This document shows, piece after piece, positions 1-6,265 of a stretch of 15,457 nt of DNA (positions are counted from its first letter, which is position 1; each line of letters opens with the position of its first letter). The position numbers were made by a program, and so were the translations under genes. Origin of the DNA: an uncultured Clostridia bacterium (GTDB taxonomy: Bacteria > Bacillota > Clostridia > Oscillospirales > Oscillospiraceae). The stretch is taken from assembly GCA_945918815.1 (NCBI GenBank), contig CAMEIU010000030.1:1-15457 (forward strand). The letters are read 5' to 3'. The notes under the pieces were generated by a model. It saw nothing but the letters and a program-made list of their open reading frames with translations, did not search any database and was not told the DNA's origin.

Positions 1-631
1 TTTGCTCCAAAAGCTCCCCCAGAGTAGTTTGCCACTGGCCGGATACGGAGACCTGGCTCGTCAGCACCCTGTAGACGCTCATGCCCACATCCGAGAAAAA
101 GGTCGCCGTGGTCAGGCCGGAATATTCGCACAGGCCCACAGTGCGGGAATCACCGATGAACAAGGTATCTGCAAAAAAGCTATCCAGTGTGTCTTTGGAC
201 ACATCCTCCAGCGGCGGGATCTCCTTCTGGACCTCGACTGGCTCCTGCTGGGGGACCTCTTCCGGTGGTTCCTCCGGCTGCGGTTCAGGCATATCCGGCT
301 GCGGCGCTTCGGACGGCTCCCCTGCCGTGATCTCGGGCGTCTCCTCTGCCGCTTCTGCCGGCGGTTCCTCCAACGGCGTCTCCGGCGTCTCCTGGGGCTG
401 GGACGAGGGTTCTTTCTCCGGGCGTTCAACCGGTTTCTCTGCCTCTGGGGCGGTCTCCGGTGTCGAGGGCAGCTCTGTTTCCGGCGTCTCCGGCACGGTC
501 TCCACAACCGGCGGTGTCTCCTGGGGCTGGGCAACCCGGAGGGCGGACACAGTCTTCGGAAGGCAGCAGAACAGTGTCAGAAAAAACAAAGCCGGAAACC
601 AGCCGTAATAATTTTTCTTTTTCTTTCTCAT
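1..631 (-). CDS. Secreted SGNH/GDSL hydrolase with Pro/Glu-rich linker (C-terminus cut by window edge)
   Basis: The reading frame is open from ATG 631-629 to the window edge, giving 210 residues, with the C-terminal part missing. The start is fixed by an AGGAG site that overlaps the stop codon of the MBOAT gene. Residues 1-7 are basic (MRKKKKN) and residues 8-30 are hydrophobic, forming a signal peptide or membrane anchor. Residues about 35-140 are a low-complexity linker dominated by Pro and Glu. A folded domain begins near residue 145, where FIGDSRTVGL (158-167) matches block I of SGNH/GDSL hydrolases; Ser162 is the expected nucleophile. The family contains esterases and acyltransferases acting on lipids or glycans. 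Its position directly behind an MBOAT protein suggests it adds or removes acyl groups on an extracellular polymer. The later SGNH blocks, including the Asp/His pair, lie outside the window, so activity is not shown. Confidence 0.85.
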   Translation of the reverse strand, partial: MRKKKKNYYGWFPALFFLTLFCCLPKTVSALRVAQPQETPPVVETVPETPETELPSTPETAPEAEKPVERPEKEPSSQPQETPETPLEEPPAEAAEETPEITAGEPSEAPQPDMPEPQPEEPPEEVPQQEPVEVQKEIPPLEDVSKDTLDSFFADTLFIGDSRTVGLCEYSGLTTATFFSDVGMSVYRVLTSQVSVSGQWQTTLGELLEQ

Positions 632-640
632 CGAAATCTC

Positions 641-2029
641 CTAAAAGCGGAAATACATAAAGGGATCATTGACCCCCTGGAACAGGCAGTACAGGCTTCC
701 CCACAAAATCACCAGCAGGATCAGGATCACCCACGGGCTTTGGGACAGCTTGCGGTAAAGCCGCCGCGGCAGCGGCGTGCAGAACAGGGCGCATATCACC
801 AACAGGACGCCGTACATCTTGCCGTATTTGAGGAAATCCTTGGTATAGGCCCCCAGGAGCTGCCCGTTCACCGGGAACAGCCGCAGGAAGTAGGTCTTCA
901 GTTGCCCCAGATCGGAGATGGCAAACACAAGCCAGGTCAAGGGAATGGTCAGGAGCATATAGATCCGGCTCAGAATTCTGTGACGGTCCAGCACATTCTT
1001 CCAACCGGCCTTCTCGATGGCCAGAAGCAGAAACAAAATCAGGCCCCACAAGAGGAAGTTCCAGTCCGCCCCATGCCACAGACCCGTGCAGAGCCAGACA
1101 ACAAACAGATTGCGGAAGGTTTTGAAGCGTCCCTCCCGGCTGCCGCCCAAGGGAATGTAGACATAATCCCGGAACCACTGGCCCAAGCTCATGTGCCACT
1201 TCCGCCAGAATTCGGTCATGGAACGGGCTGTGTAAGGATAGCAGAAATTCCTGGGCAGCTGGAAGCCCAACATCAGGCCCAGTCCCACCGCCATGCGGGA
1301 ATAACCGTAAAAATCCAGGTAGAGCTGGAAGCTGTAGGCGATCAGGCCCATCCAGGCCAAGGGCGTGGAGATGCTGTCGTAGCCGATGGAAGCCACGTCG
1401 CTCCAGAGCTTCCCGATCTGATCGGCCAGAAGGACCTTGAGGCCAAGACCGATGACGAATTCCCGGAGGCCGTGGTCCACGGCGGCGAGGCCAACGCCGC
1501 GCTGCGCCAGCCGCTGCCGGATGTCGCCGTAACAGACCAGCGGGCCGGATACCACCGTGGGAAACAGAAAGAAATAGTTTCCGATGGACCACAGCGACCG
1601 CTCCGCCCGTTCCTTGCCCCGGTAGACGTCCGCCAGATAGGAGACGGCCCGGAAGGTAAAAAAGCTGATTCCCAAAGGAAGCACCTGCTCCGAAACCGTC
1701 CAGCCCAGATGCAGCGCGTCGCTGACAGCCCCCAGAAAGAATGCTGCATATTTAAAATAGAACAGCAATCCCAGATCCGCCAGAAGCCCCACGGCAAACC
1801 AGAGCTTCCGAAAGCGGCCGCCGTCGATGCCGCGGGCCAGGGCGTAATTCAGCGTCACGCCTGCCAGCAAGACCAGCAGATGCACCGGATGGGACCAGGT
1901 CCCGTAGGTATAAAACGCCAGGCTTCCGAGGAGCAACCAGCCATTTTTCCAGGAAGTCGGCAGCAGATAATAGACGATCATAAACACCGGCAGAAAGCCG
2001 AACAAAAATTCCAAGCTGCTGAAGACCAT
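641..2029 (-). CDS. MBOAT family O-acyltransferase (AlgI/DltB-like)
   Basis: This is a polytopic membrane protein of 462 residues, a usual size for AlgI/DltB-like MBOAT enzymes, which carry acyl groups across the membrane for transfer to extracellular polysaccharides or teichoic acids. The N-terminus MVFSSLEFLFGFLP is typical of the family and supports ATG 2029, which has AAGGA upstream. A TTG seven codons earlier is possible but less likely. Conserved parts are LPLGISFFTFRAVSYLAD (117-134), FQLYLDFYGYSRMAVG (234-249), EFWRKWHMSLGQWFRDYVYI (273-292) followed by PLGG, and WHGADW (318-323), whose His319 is the expected catalytic histidine. The gene lies 9 bases before the SGNH hydrolase on the same strand, so the two are co-transcribed. 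The acyl acceptor cannot be told from sequence. Confidence 0.93.
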   Translation of the reverse strand: MVFSSLEFLFGFLPVFMIVYYLLPTSWKNGWLLLGSLAFYTYGTWSHPVHLLVLLAGVTLNYALARGIDGGRFRKLWFAVGLLADLGLLFYFKYAAFFLGAVSDALHLGWTVSEQVLPLGISFFTFRAVSYLADVYRGKERAERSLWSIGNYFFLFPTVVSGPLVCYGDIRQRLAQRGVGLAAVDHGLREFVIGLGLKVLLADQIGKLWSDVASIGYDSISTPLAWMGLIAYSFQLYLDFYGYSRMAVGLGLMLGFQLPRNFCYPYTARSMTEFWRKWHMSLGQWFRDYVYIPLGGSREGRFKTFRNLFVVWLCTGLWHGADWNFLLWGLILFLLLAIEKAGWKNVLDRHRILSRIYMLLTIPLTWLVFAISDLGQLKTYFLRLFPVNGQLLGAYTKDFLKYGKMYGVLLVICALFCTPLPRRLYRKLSQSPWVILILLVILWGSLYCLFQGVNDPFMYFRF

Positions 2030-2213
2030 ATATAGAAAGTTCCTTTTCAATTCTTCTCATGGAACAGAAACATGCGTTCAATGTATTGACGAGACCCGCC
2101 GCCAAAAAGTTGCACCCTTCGACAAAATTTTCCGAAAAAAATTCCCCCGTAGAAGGCCTCTTCTGCGCAGGGCTGGATGCAGTTGCTTCTCTCTTCCCTT
2201 GGTTAACATAAAA

Positions 2214-2242
2214 ATTATATGGCCCATAGTCAGGCTTGTCAA
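2214..2242 (-). promoter_or_regulatory. Consensus sigma-A promoter for the MBOAT-SGNH operon
   Basis: On the minus strand TTGACA (2242-2237) and TATAAT (2219-2214) are both exact consensus hexamers with a 17-bp spacer. The start of transcription is expected near 2207, which leaves a leader of roughly 180 nt before the MBOAT start codon. The promoter is back to back with that of trmO. Confidence 0.82.
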
Positions 2243-2269
2243 GAGACTCTGGTAATTTTTTTAGCGCCG

Positions 2270-2278
2270 TGGTATGAT
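2270..2278 (+). promoter_or_regulatory. Extended -10 promoter of trmO
   Basis: TGGTATGAT at 2270-2278 is an extended -10 element (TGn plus TATGAT, five of six matches to consensus). No good -35 lies 17 bp upstream, as expected for extended -10 promoters. Transcription would begin near 2285, just before the GGAGG site (2296-2300). Confidence 0.45.
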
Positions 2279-2306
2279 AGATGCAAATCAGGAACGGAGG
2301 CCTTTT

Positions 2307-3008
2307 ATGGAGCTGCCAGTTTTGAAGTCCATCGCCCGCATCCACAACGACTACACCGCAAAATTCGGCATTCCCAGGCAGAGCGGTTTAGTGGAAGCGG
2401 TAGAATCTGTCATCATCTTTGAGCCCGAGTACCGGAACGCGGACGCGCTGCGGGGCATGGACGGCTATTCTCATCTGTGGCTCCTCTGGGTGTTCTCCGA
2501 GGCCATGCGCGATACCTGGTCTCCCACGGTCTTGCCGCCGAGGCTGGGTGGAAAGACCCGCATGGGCGTCTTTGCCACCCGTTCTCCCTTCCGGCCCAAT
2601 CCCATCGGCCTTTCCTCGGTGAAGCTCCTGGGCATCGATCTGCACACCAAGGAAGGACCTGTGATCCATGTGGCCGGAGCCGATCTCATGGACGGCACAC
2701 CCATTGTGGACATCAAGCCCTATCTTCCCTTCACCGACAGCCATCCCGACGCCGTCGGCGGCTTTTCCGATCCCGTGCGGGACTATGTCCTGGAGGTGGT
2801 GTTCCCGGACCAATGGCTGGCTATGGTGCCGGAGCGGCTGCGGGAACCGGTGTTCGGTATGCTGGCCCAGGATCCAAGGCCGTGCTATCAAAACGACCCG
2901 GACCGGATCTACGGCGTGGCCTTCGGCGGCTATGATTTCCGCTTCCGGGTGGCGGACGGGATTCTGACCATCTGCGAGGTTGAGAAGCTCAACGGAAGAA
3001 ACAACTAA
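2307..3008 (+). CDS. trmO: tRNA (t6A37)-N6-methyltransferase TrmO (TsaA family)
   Basis: The product has 233 residues, close to the E. coli protein (235). TrmO transfers a methyl group from SAM to t6A at position 37 of threonine tRNA, giving m6t6A. Hallmarks of the TsaA beta-barrel domain are GIPRQSGL (21-28), GMDGYSHLWLLWVF (50-63), PPRLGG (77-82), GVFATRSPFRPNPIGLSSV (87-105) and LMDGTPIVDIKPYLP (127-141). The C-terminal segment DPRPCYQ (189-195) is also typical. ATG 2307 was chosen because GGAGG lies 6 bases upstream; an ATG at 2274 has no site and overlaps the -10 box. The gene stands alone in function, and the tldD promoter lies just after it. Confidence 0.95.
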   Translation: MELPVLKSIARIHNDYTAKFGIPRQSGLVEAVESVIIFEPEYRNADALRGMDGYSHLWLLWVFSEAMRDTWSPTVLPPRLGGKTRMGVFATRSPFRPNPIGLSSVKLLGIDLHTKEGPVIHVAGADLMDGTPIVDIKPYLPFTDSHPDAVGGFSDPVRDYVLEVVFPDQWLAMVPERLREPVFGMLAQDPRPCYQNDPDRIYGVAFGGYDFRFRVADGILTICEVEKLNGRNN

Positions 3009-3015
3009 CGGTTTC

Positions 3016-3044
3016 TTGCGTTCCCCTCGGAACCGTGCTATGCT
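3016..3044 (+). promoter_or_regulatory. Possible promoter of tldD-tldE
   Basis: TTGCGT (3016-3021) and TATGCT (3039-3044) are 17 bp apart, and TGC before the -10 makes it an extended -10. This lies in the 61-bp gap after trmO. The pair could also be read through from the trmO promoter, since no terminator separates them. Confidence 0.4.
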
Positions 3045-3069
3045 GGACAAAAAACAAGGAGGTATCTTT

Positions 3070-4404
3070 ATGGAATTTCCCGCCGGGCTGTTTACCGACG
3101 TCCGCTATGAATCGGTTTACAGCACCACCATCAGCTTTGAGAACGGCGTTCTGAAGCAGAACAAGACCGCGCTGGAACAGGGCGCGTTTATCCGCGTCTT
3201 TGACGGCCGCCGCTGGTATTACAGCGCGACCACAGACCTGAACAGCGTGCAGGAGGAAATCGACGGCCTGGCCGCCATGGCCGCGCCCAATCCTGACATT
3301 CTCCGCGATCCCGTGGTGAAACGTCTGGAGGCCAACCGGGACGTGTGCCTCCGGTACCAGGACACGGACGTGTCCAAGATCAGCAATGTGGACAAGGTGG
3401 CCGCCTTGGAACGGTACCTGCCGGTGGTGCAGGAGCTGGACGACGTGCAGATGAGCGTCCTCTCCTATTTTGACACCCACACGGAGAAGCACATTGTCTC
3501 CAGCCTGGGTGCCGACGTGACCTTTGACTATCAGCGGGCCAGCATCCATATGCGCTACACCTTCGGCTGCGGCGGCACGCCCTTCACCAACGCCCAGCAC
3601 GAATACCGGGAGACCTTCGCGGAGGTTACGGACTTGCAGGACAGCTTTCGCAAAAAGCTGGCGGAGGACTGGCAGTACGCCCACAATGCCGTGCCGGTGA
3701 CGCCCGGCGTCTACACCTGCATTCTCTCTCCCCTGGTTGCCGGCGTCTTCGCCCATGAAAGCTTCGGCCACAAGTCCGAGAGTGATTTTATGATCGGTGA
3801 CGAGACCATGCGCCGAGAATGGGCCCTGGGCACCCGGGTGGGCGCGGAGATTCTGAACATCTACGACACCGGCGTTCCCACCGGCTCCGGCTATGTGCCC
3901 TATGACGACGAGGGCACCAAGGCCCGCAAGACCTACCTGATCAAGGACGGCATTCTAACCGGCCGCCTCCACAGCGCCTATACGGCGGCCGCTCTGGAGG
4001 AGGACGTCACCGGCAACGCCCGGGCCGTCACCTTTGAGTTCGAGCCCATCGTCCGCATGACCTCCACCTGCATCGGCCCGGGAAACCAGACCGTGGAGGA
4101 GCTGTTCGCAGGCGTAAAAGAAGGCGTTTATATCCAGGATTTCAAACACGGTTCCGGCATGTCTACCTTCACCATCGCGCCCAACGTGGCCTATAGGATC
4201 CGGGACGGCAAGCTGGCGGAGCCGGTGCGCATCGCCGTCATCACCGGAAACGTGATGGAGACCCTGCACAAGATCGACAGTCTGTCTCAGGATTGGCAGC
4301 TCTGTTCCCAGTCCACCGGCGGCTGCGGCAAGATGGAGCAATTCCCCCTGCGGGTGGCCTTCGGCGGCCCCTATGTGCGGGTCCGGGACATTCAGGTGCA
4401 GTAA
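3070..4404 (+). CDS. tldD: TldD-type zinc metalloprotease subunit
   Basis: The product has 444 residues. TldD forms a heterodimer with TldE that cleaves unfolded peptides. It is known for microcin B17 maturation and CcdA turnover in E. coli, and acts in the cytoplasm. The zinc motif HESFGH (229-234, HExxxH) follows PLVAGVFA, and CGKMEQFP near the C-terminus contributes Cys419, matching the third zinc ligand of the family. Other typical parts are DTGVPTGSGYVPYDDEG (266-282) and IKDGILTGRLHS (291-302). ATG 3070 is preceded by AAGGAGG at 3056-3062. The partner gene starts 12 bases downstream, so the two form an operon. No peptide precursor gene is adjacent, so a role in peptide maturation is not supported by context. 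Confidence 0.92.
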   Translation: MEFPAGLFTDVRYESVYSTTISFENGVLKQNKTALEQGAFIRVFDGRRWYYSATTDLNSVQEEIDGLAAMAAPNPDILRDPVVKRLEANRDVCLRYQDTDVSKISNVDKVAALERYLPVVQELDDVQMSVLSYFDTHTEKHIVSSLGADVTFDYQRASIHMRYTFGCGGTPFTNAQHEYRETFAEVTDLQDSFRKKLAEDWQYAHNAVPVTPGVYTCILSPLVAGVFAHESFGHKSESDFMIGDETMRREWALGTRVGAEILNIYDTGVPTGSGYVPYDDEGTKARKTYLIKDGILTGRLHSAYTAAALEEDVTGNARAVTFEFEPIVRMTSTCIGPGNQTVEELFAGVKEGVYIQDFKHGSGMSTFTIAPNVAYRIRDGKLAEPVRIAVITGNVMETLHKIDSLSQDWQLCSQSTGGCGKMEQFPLRVAFGGPYVRVRDIQVQ

Positions 4405-4416
4405 GGAGGCAGAACC

Positions 4417-5631
4417 ATGATCAAGGAATTATACAGAATTGAAACTGTGGAGACCTCTTTGAATGTGACGCAGGGCTTTGTGGACTCCATCCGCCGCAAG
4501 CACATCGTCAAATCCGGCTGCCGGGTCTATGAAGGCGGCTGCATCGGCATTGCCGGAACCCTGGGCGAGGCCAGCCATGCCACCTGGGCGCAGGCCGTTT
4601 CCAATCTGGAACGGAAGGTCCCCTACCCCTATGCGCCGGCGCAGAATCAGGTCCGCAAGGAGGACCGGCGGGAAGAAATTCTGGACAGCCGGACCTTCAC
4701 CGCCCGGACGGAGCAGCTTTTGGAAAGGCTCCGGGCCGCGTTTCCCCGGATCATCTTCTCCAACAAGGTCAATATGACCCAGCAGACCGTCACCCTGACC
4801 AACGACGCCGGATTGGACTATCACTCCCGAGACCTGGTCTATTCCGTCGTCCTGCTGGCAAAGGACGTGGATTCCGCGGCGGTCTTTGATTCGGCGGCCC
4901 AGTATGTGGGCCGGACCTTCGATGTGGATATGATTTTCGAAGACGCGTCTCAGGTCATGGCGGCCCACACCAAGGCCGTCCCCCTGCCGGAGGTCAAAAC
5001 CCTGCCTCTGATCATCGAAACCAATCTGGTGACGGATCCCCTGGCGCAGGCCCTTAACGGGCAGCTGTTCCACCGGAACGCCTCCCTGCTCTCCGGAAAG
5101 ACCGGACAGCAGCTGTTCTCTCCGGCCGTCTCCCTGTATGTGGACCGGACCGCGGAGAACCTGGGCGAGACCTTCTTCGACGCCGAGGGCTCCGTCCTGC
5201 CCGGCGACCAATGCGCGCTGATTGAGAACGGCGTGTTGCTGCGGCCCTACGCCGACAAAAAGACCGCCGCGGACTTCGGTGCGGACAACACGGCCTCTGC
5301 CGGCGGAAACTACAACGATCTTCCCCAGCTGAGCGTTCCCGGCATGCGCTTCTCTTCCAGCGGCAAGGACTTGAAGGAGCTGCTCCAGGGCCGGGACGCC
5401 GCCTTTGTGGTCATGGCCAGCGGCGGCGACTGCACGCCGGAGGGTATGCTGGCAACTCCGGTCCAGACCTCTTACCTCTACCGGGACGGCAAGCTTCTTG
5501 GCAAGCTGCCGGAATTCTCCGCAAGAGGCAGCCTGTTTGACCTGCTGGGCAAGAATTATCTGGGCTACAGCCAGGACAAGCCCTTTAATGGTGTAAAATG
5601 TCTTGCCATCGAGGCAGAGATCACGAAATAG
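4417..5631 (+). CDS. tldE: TldE/PmbA-type metalloprotease partner subunit
   Basis: The product has 404 residues, shorter than the roughly 440-450 usual for TldE/PmbA. It lacks the HExxxH motif, as expected for the non-catalytic subunit that closes the TldD active site. Family features are FFDAEGSVLPGDQCALIENG (253-272) and the C-terminal stretch beginning SGGDCTPEGMLATPVQ (335-350). ATG 4417 is preceded by AAGGAGG directly after the tldD stop codon, so translation is likely coupled or at least from one mRNA. An intrinsic terminator (5798-5826) closes the operon. The sequence diverges from well-studied PmbA proteins, so the assignment rests on both pairing and motifs. Confidence 0.85.
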   Translation: MIKELYRIETVETSLNVTQGFVDSIRRKHIVKSGCRVYEGGCIGIAGTLGEASHATWAQAVSNLERKVPYPYAPAQNQVRKEDRREEILDSRTFTARTEQLLERLRAAFPRIIFSNKVNMTQQTVTLTNDAGLDYHSRDLVYSVVLLAKDVDSAAVFDSAAQYVGRTFDVDMIFEDASQVMAAHTKAVPLPEVKTLPLIIETNLVTDPLAQALNGQLFHRNASLLSGKTGQQLFSPAVSLYVDRTAENLGETFFDAEGSVLPGDQCALIENGVLLRPYADKKTAADFGADNTASAGGNYNDLPQLSVPGMRFSSSGKDLKELLQGRDAAFVVMASGGDCTPEGMLATPVQTSYLYRDGKLLGKLPEFSARGSLFDLLGKNYLGYSQDKPFNGVKCLAIEAEITK

Positions 5632-5675
5632 ATTACATTTGACACGCACCCTCGTGCTGATACGAAAAACTAAAA

Positions 5676-5766
5676 CTGTAGGGCGCGGCTACCCGACGCG
5701 CCGTTTGGCAGTTGGTTCCAGAACGCAGCTGCATACAGCGGCACGTCCAGTGGCCGTGCCCTGCAG
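5676..5766 (+). repeat. MITE-like inverted-repeat element, copy 1
   Basis: A 91-bp intergenic element with arms CTGTAGGG (5676-5683) and CCCTGCAG (5759-5766). The 28-base arms (5676-5703 and 5739-5766) are complementary at 22 of 28 positions, and three of the mismatches would be G-U pairs in RNA. It matches the reverse complement of 8437-8556 over nearly its whole length; the other copy carries about 29 extra bases in one arm. The A-rich bases before the left end are also similar in both copies. No target-site duplication or open reading frame was seen. Confidence 0.75.
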
Positions 5767-5797
5767 AAGTCTTTTCATTCTTTCTTTACATACAATC

Positions 5798-5826
5798 AAA
5801 CCGCAGGGATTTTTCTCTGCGGTTTT
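5798..5826 (+). terminator. Intrinsic terminator after tldE
   Basis: The stem is AAACCGCAG (5798-5806) and CTGCGGTTT (5817-5825), exact over 9 bp with a 10-nt loop. It is followed by a short T run (TTTT then GCTT). The A-rich left side may let it work weakly in the other direction. It also separates the tldDE operon from the blaI-type promoter that starts three bases later. Confidence 0.75.
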
Positions 5827-5828
5827 GC

Positions 5829-5857
5829 TTGACATTTTGGTTTACATGTTGTAGACT
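5829..5857 (+). promoter_or_regulatory. Promoter of the BlaI-M56 operon
   Basis: TTGACA (5829-5834, exact consensus) and TAGACT (5852-5857, four of six) are separated by 17 bp. The -10 lies inside the first operator dyad, so repressor binding there would block RNA polymerase. Confidence 0.65.
5841..5856 (+). promoter_or_regulatory. BlaI/MecI-type operator O1
   Basis: TTTACA-TGT-TGTAGAC contains the TACA/TGTA dyad known for BlaI, MecI and CopY repressors. It overlaps the -10 box. An almost identical site (O2) begins 28 bp downstream. Confidence 0.75.
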
Positions 5858-5868
5858 TATAGCGTAAG

Positions 5869-5884
5869 TTTACAAAATGTAGAC
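5869..5884 (+). promoter_or_regulatory. BlaI/MecI-type operator O2
   Basis: TTTACA-AAA-TGTAGAC has the same half-sites and length as O1 and differs only in the 3-bp centre. It ends one base before the AAGGAGG ribosome binding site. Two spaced dyads at a self-regulated promoter are the usual arrangement for this family. Confidence 0.75.
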
Positions 5885-5899
5885 CAAGGAGGTATTTTG

Positions 5900-6265
5900 A
5901 TGGCAGAATATCGGTTGGGCGTGGTGGAGACGCGGTTCGCCGATCTGATCTGGGCCAACGCGCCCATTTCTTCCGGTGAGCTGGTAAAGCTCTGTGAAAA
6001 GGAGCTGGACTGGAAAAAGTCCACCACCTACACGGTCCTCAAGCGGCTGTGCCAGCGGGGCCTGTTTGAAAACCGGGACGGCACTGTAATTCCATTGCTT
6101 TCCAAAGAGGAATTTGACGCCAGACAGAGCGAGGAATTTTTGGAAGAATCCTTCGGCGGTTCCTTGCCCCAGTTCCTGGCAGCCTTTACCCGGCGGAAAA
6201 AGCTGTCGGACCAGGAGGTTGCGGCTTTGCAGGCGCTCATTGACGAGAGCAGGAGGCAGCCATGA
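5900..6265 (+). CDS. BlaI/MecI/CopY family transcriptional repressor
   Basis: A 121-residue winged-helix repressor of standard BlaI length. Helix 3 is KKSTTYTVLKRLCQRG (39-54), which matches the DNA-reading segment of BlaI/MecI; the wing follows (LFENRDGTVIPL). The C-terminal helices (LEESFGGSLPQFLAAF, 81-96, to the end) form the dimer region and include the segment that M56 proteases cut in this family. ATG 5900 has AAGGAGG seven bases upstream; a TTG one codon earlier is too close. It very likely binds the two dyads at 5841-5884 and represses itself and the M56 gene, which it overlaps by ATGA. No beta-lactamase is nearby, so the target genes beyond this operon are unknown. Confidence 0.93.
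   Translation: MAEYRLGVVETRFADLIWANAPISSGELVKLCEKELDWKKSTTYTVLKRLCQRGLFENRDGTVIPLLSKEEFDARQSEEFLEESFGGSLPQFLAAFTRRKKLSDQEVAALQALIDESRRQP

Noticed and set aside
2..2035. A 677-codon open frame on the plus strand
   Set aside because: It runs opposite the MBOAT and SGNH genes, both with clear family motifs and ribosome binding sites. Its composition (rich in Arg, Gln and His) is that of an antisense shadow in GC-rich DNA.
2041..2060. Alternative MBOAT starts at TTG 2050 or ATG 2060
   Set aside because: ATG 2060 is out of frame, and TTG 2050 has poor spacing; the conserved N-terminus begins at ATG 2029.
4429..5649. A 406-codon minus-strand frame opposite tldE
   Set aside because: Composition and lack of motifs mark it as antisense to a real gene.
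5639..5666. TTGACA with TACGAA as a promoter after tldE
   Set aside because: The -10 is poor, and a hairpin repeat and terminator follow without any gene to express.
5603..5854. Small plus-strand frame across the tldE end and the repeat
   Set aside because: It overlaps the end of tldE, the repeat and the terminator, and has no ribosome site.
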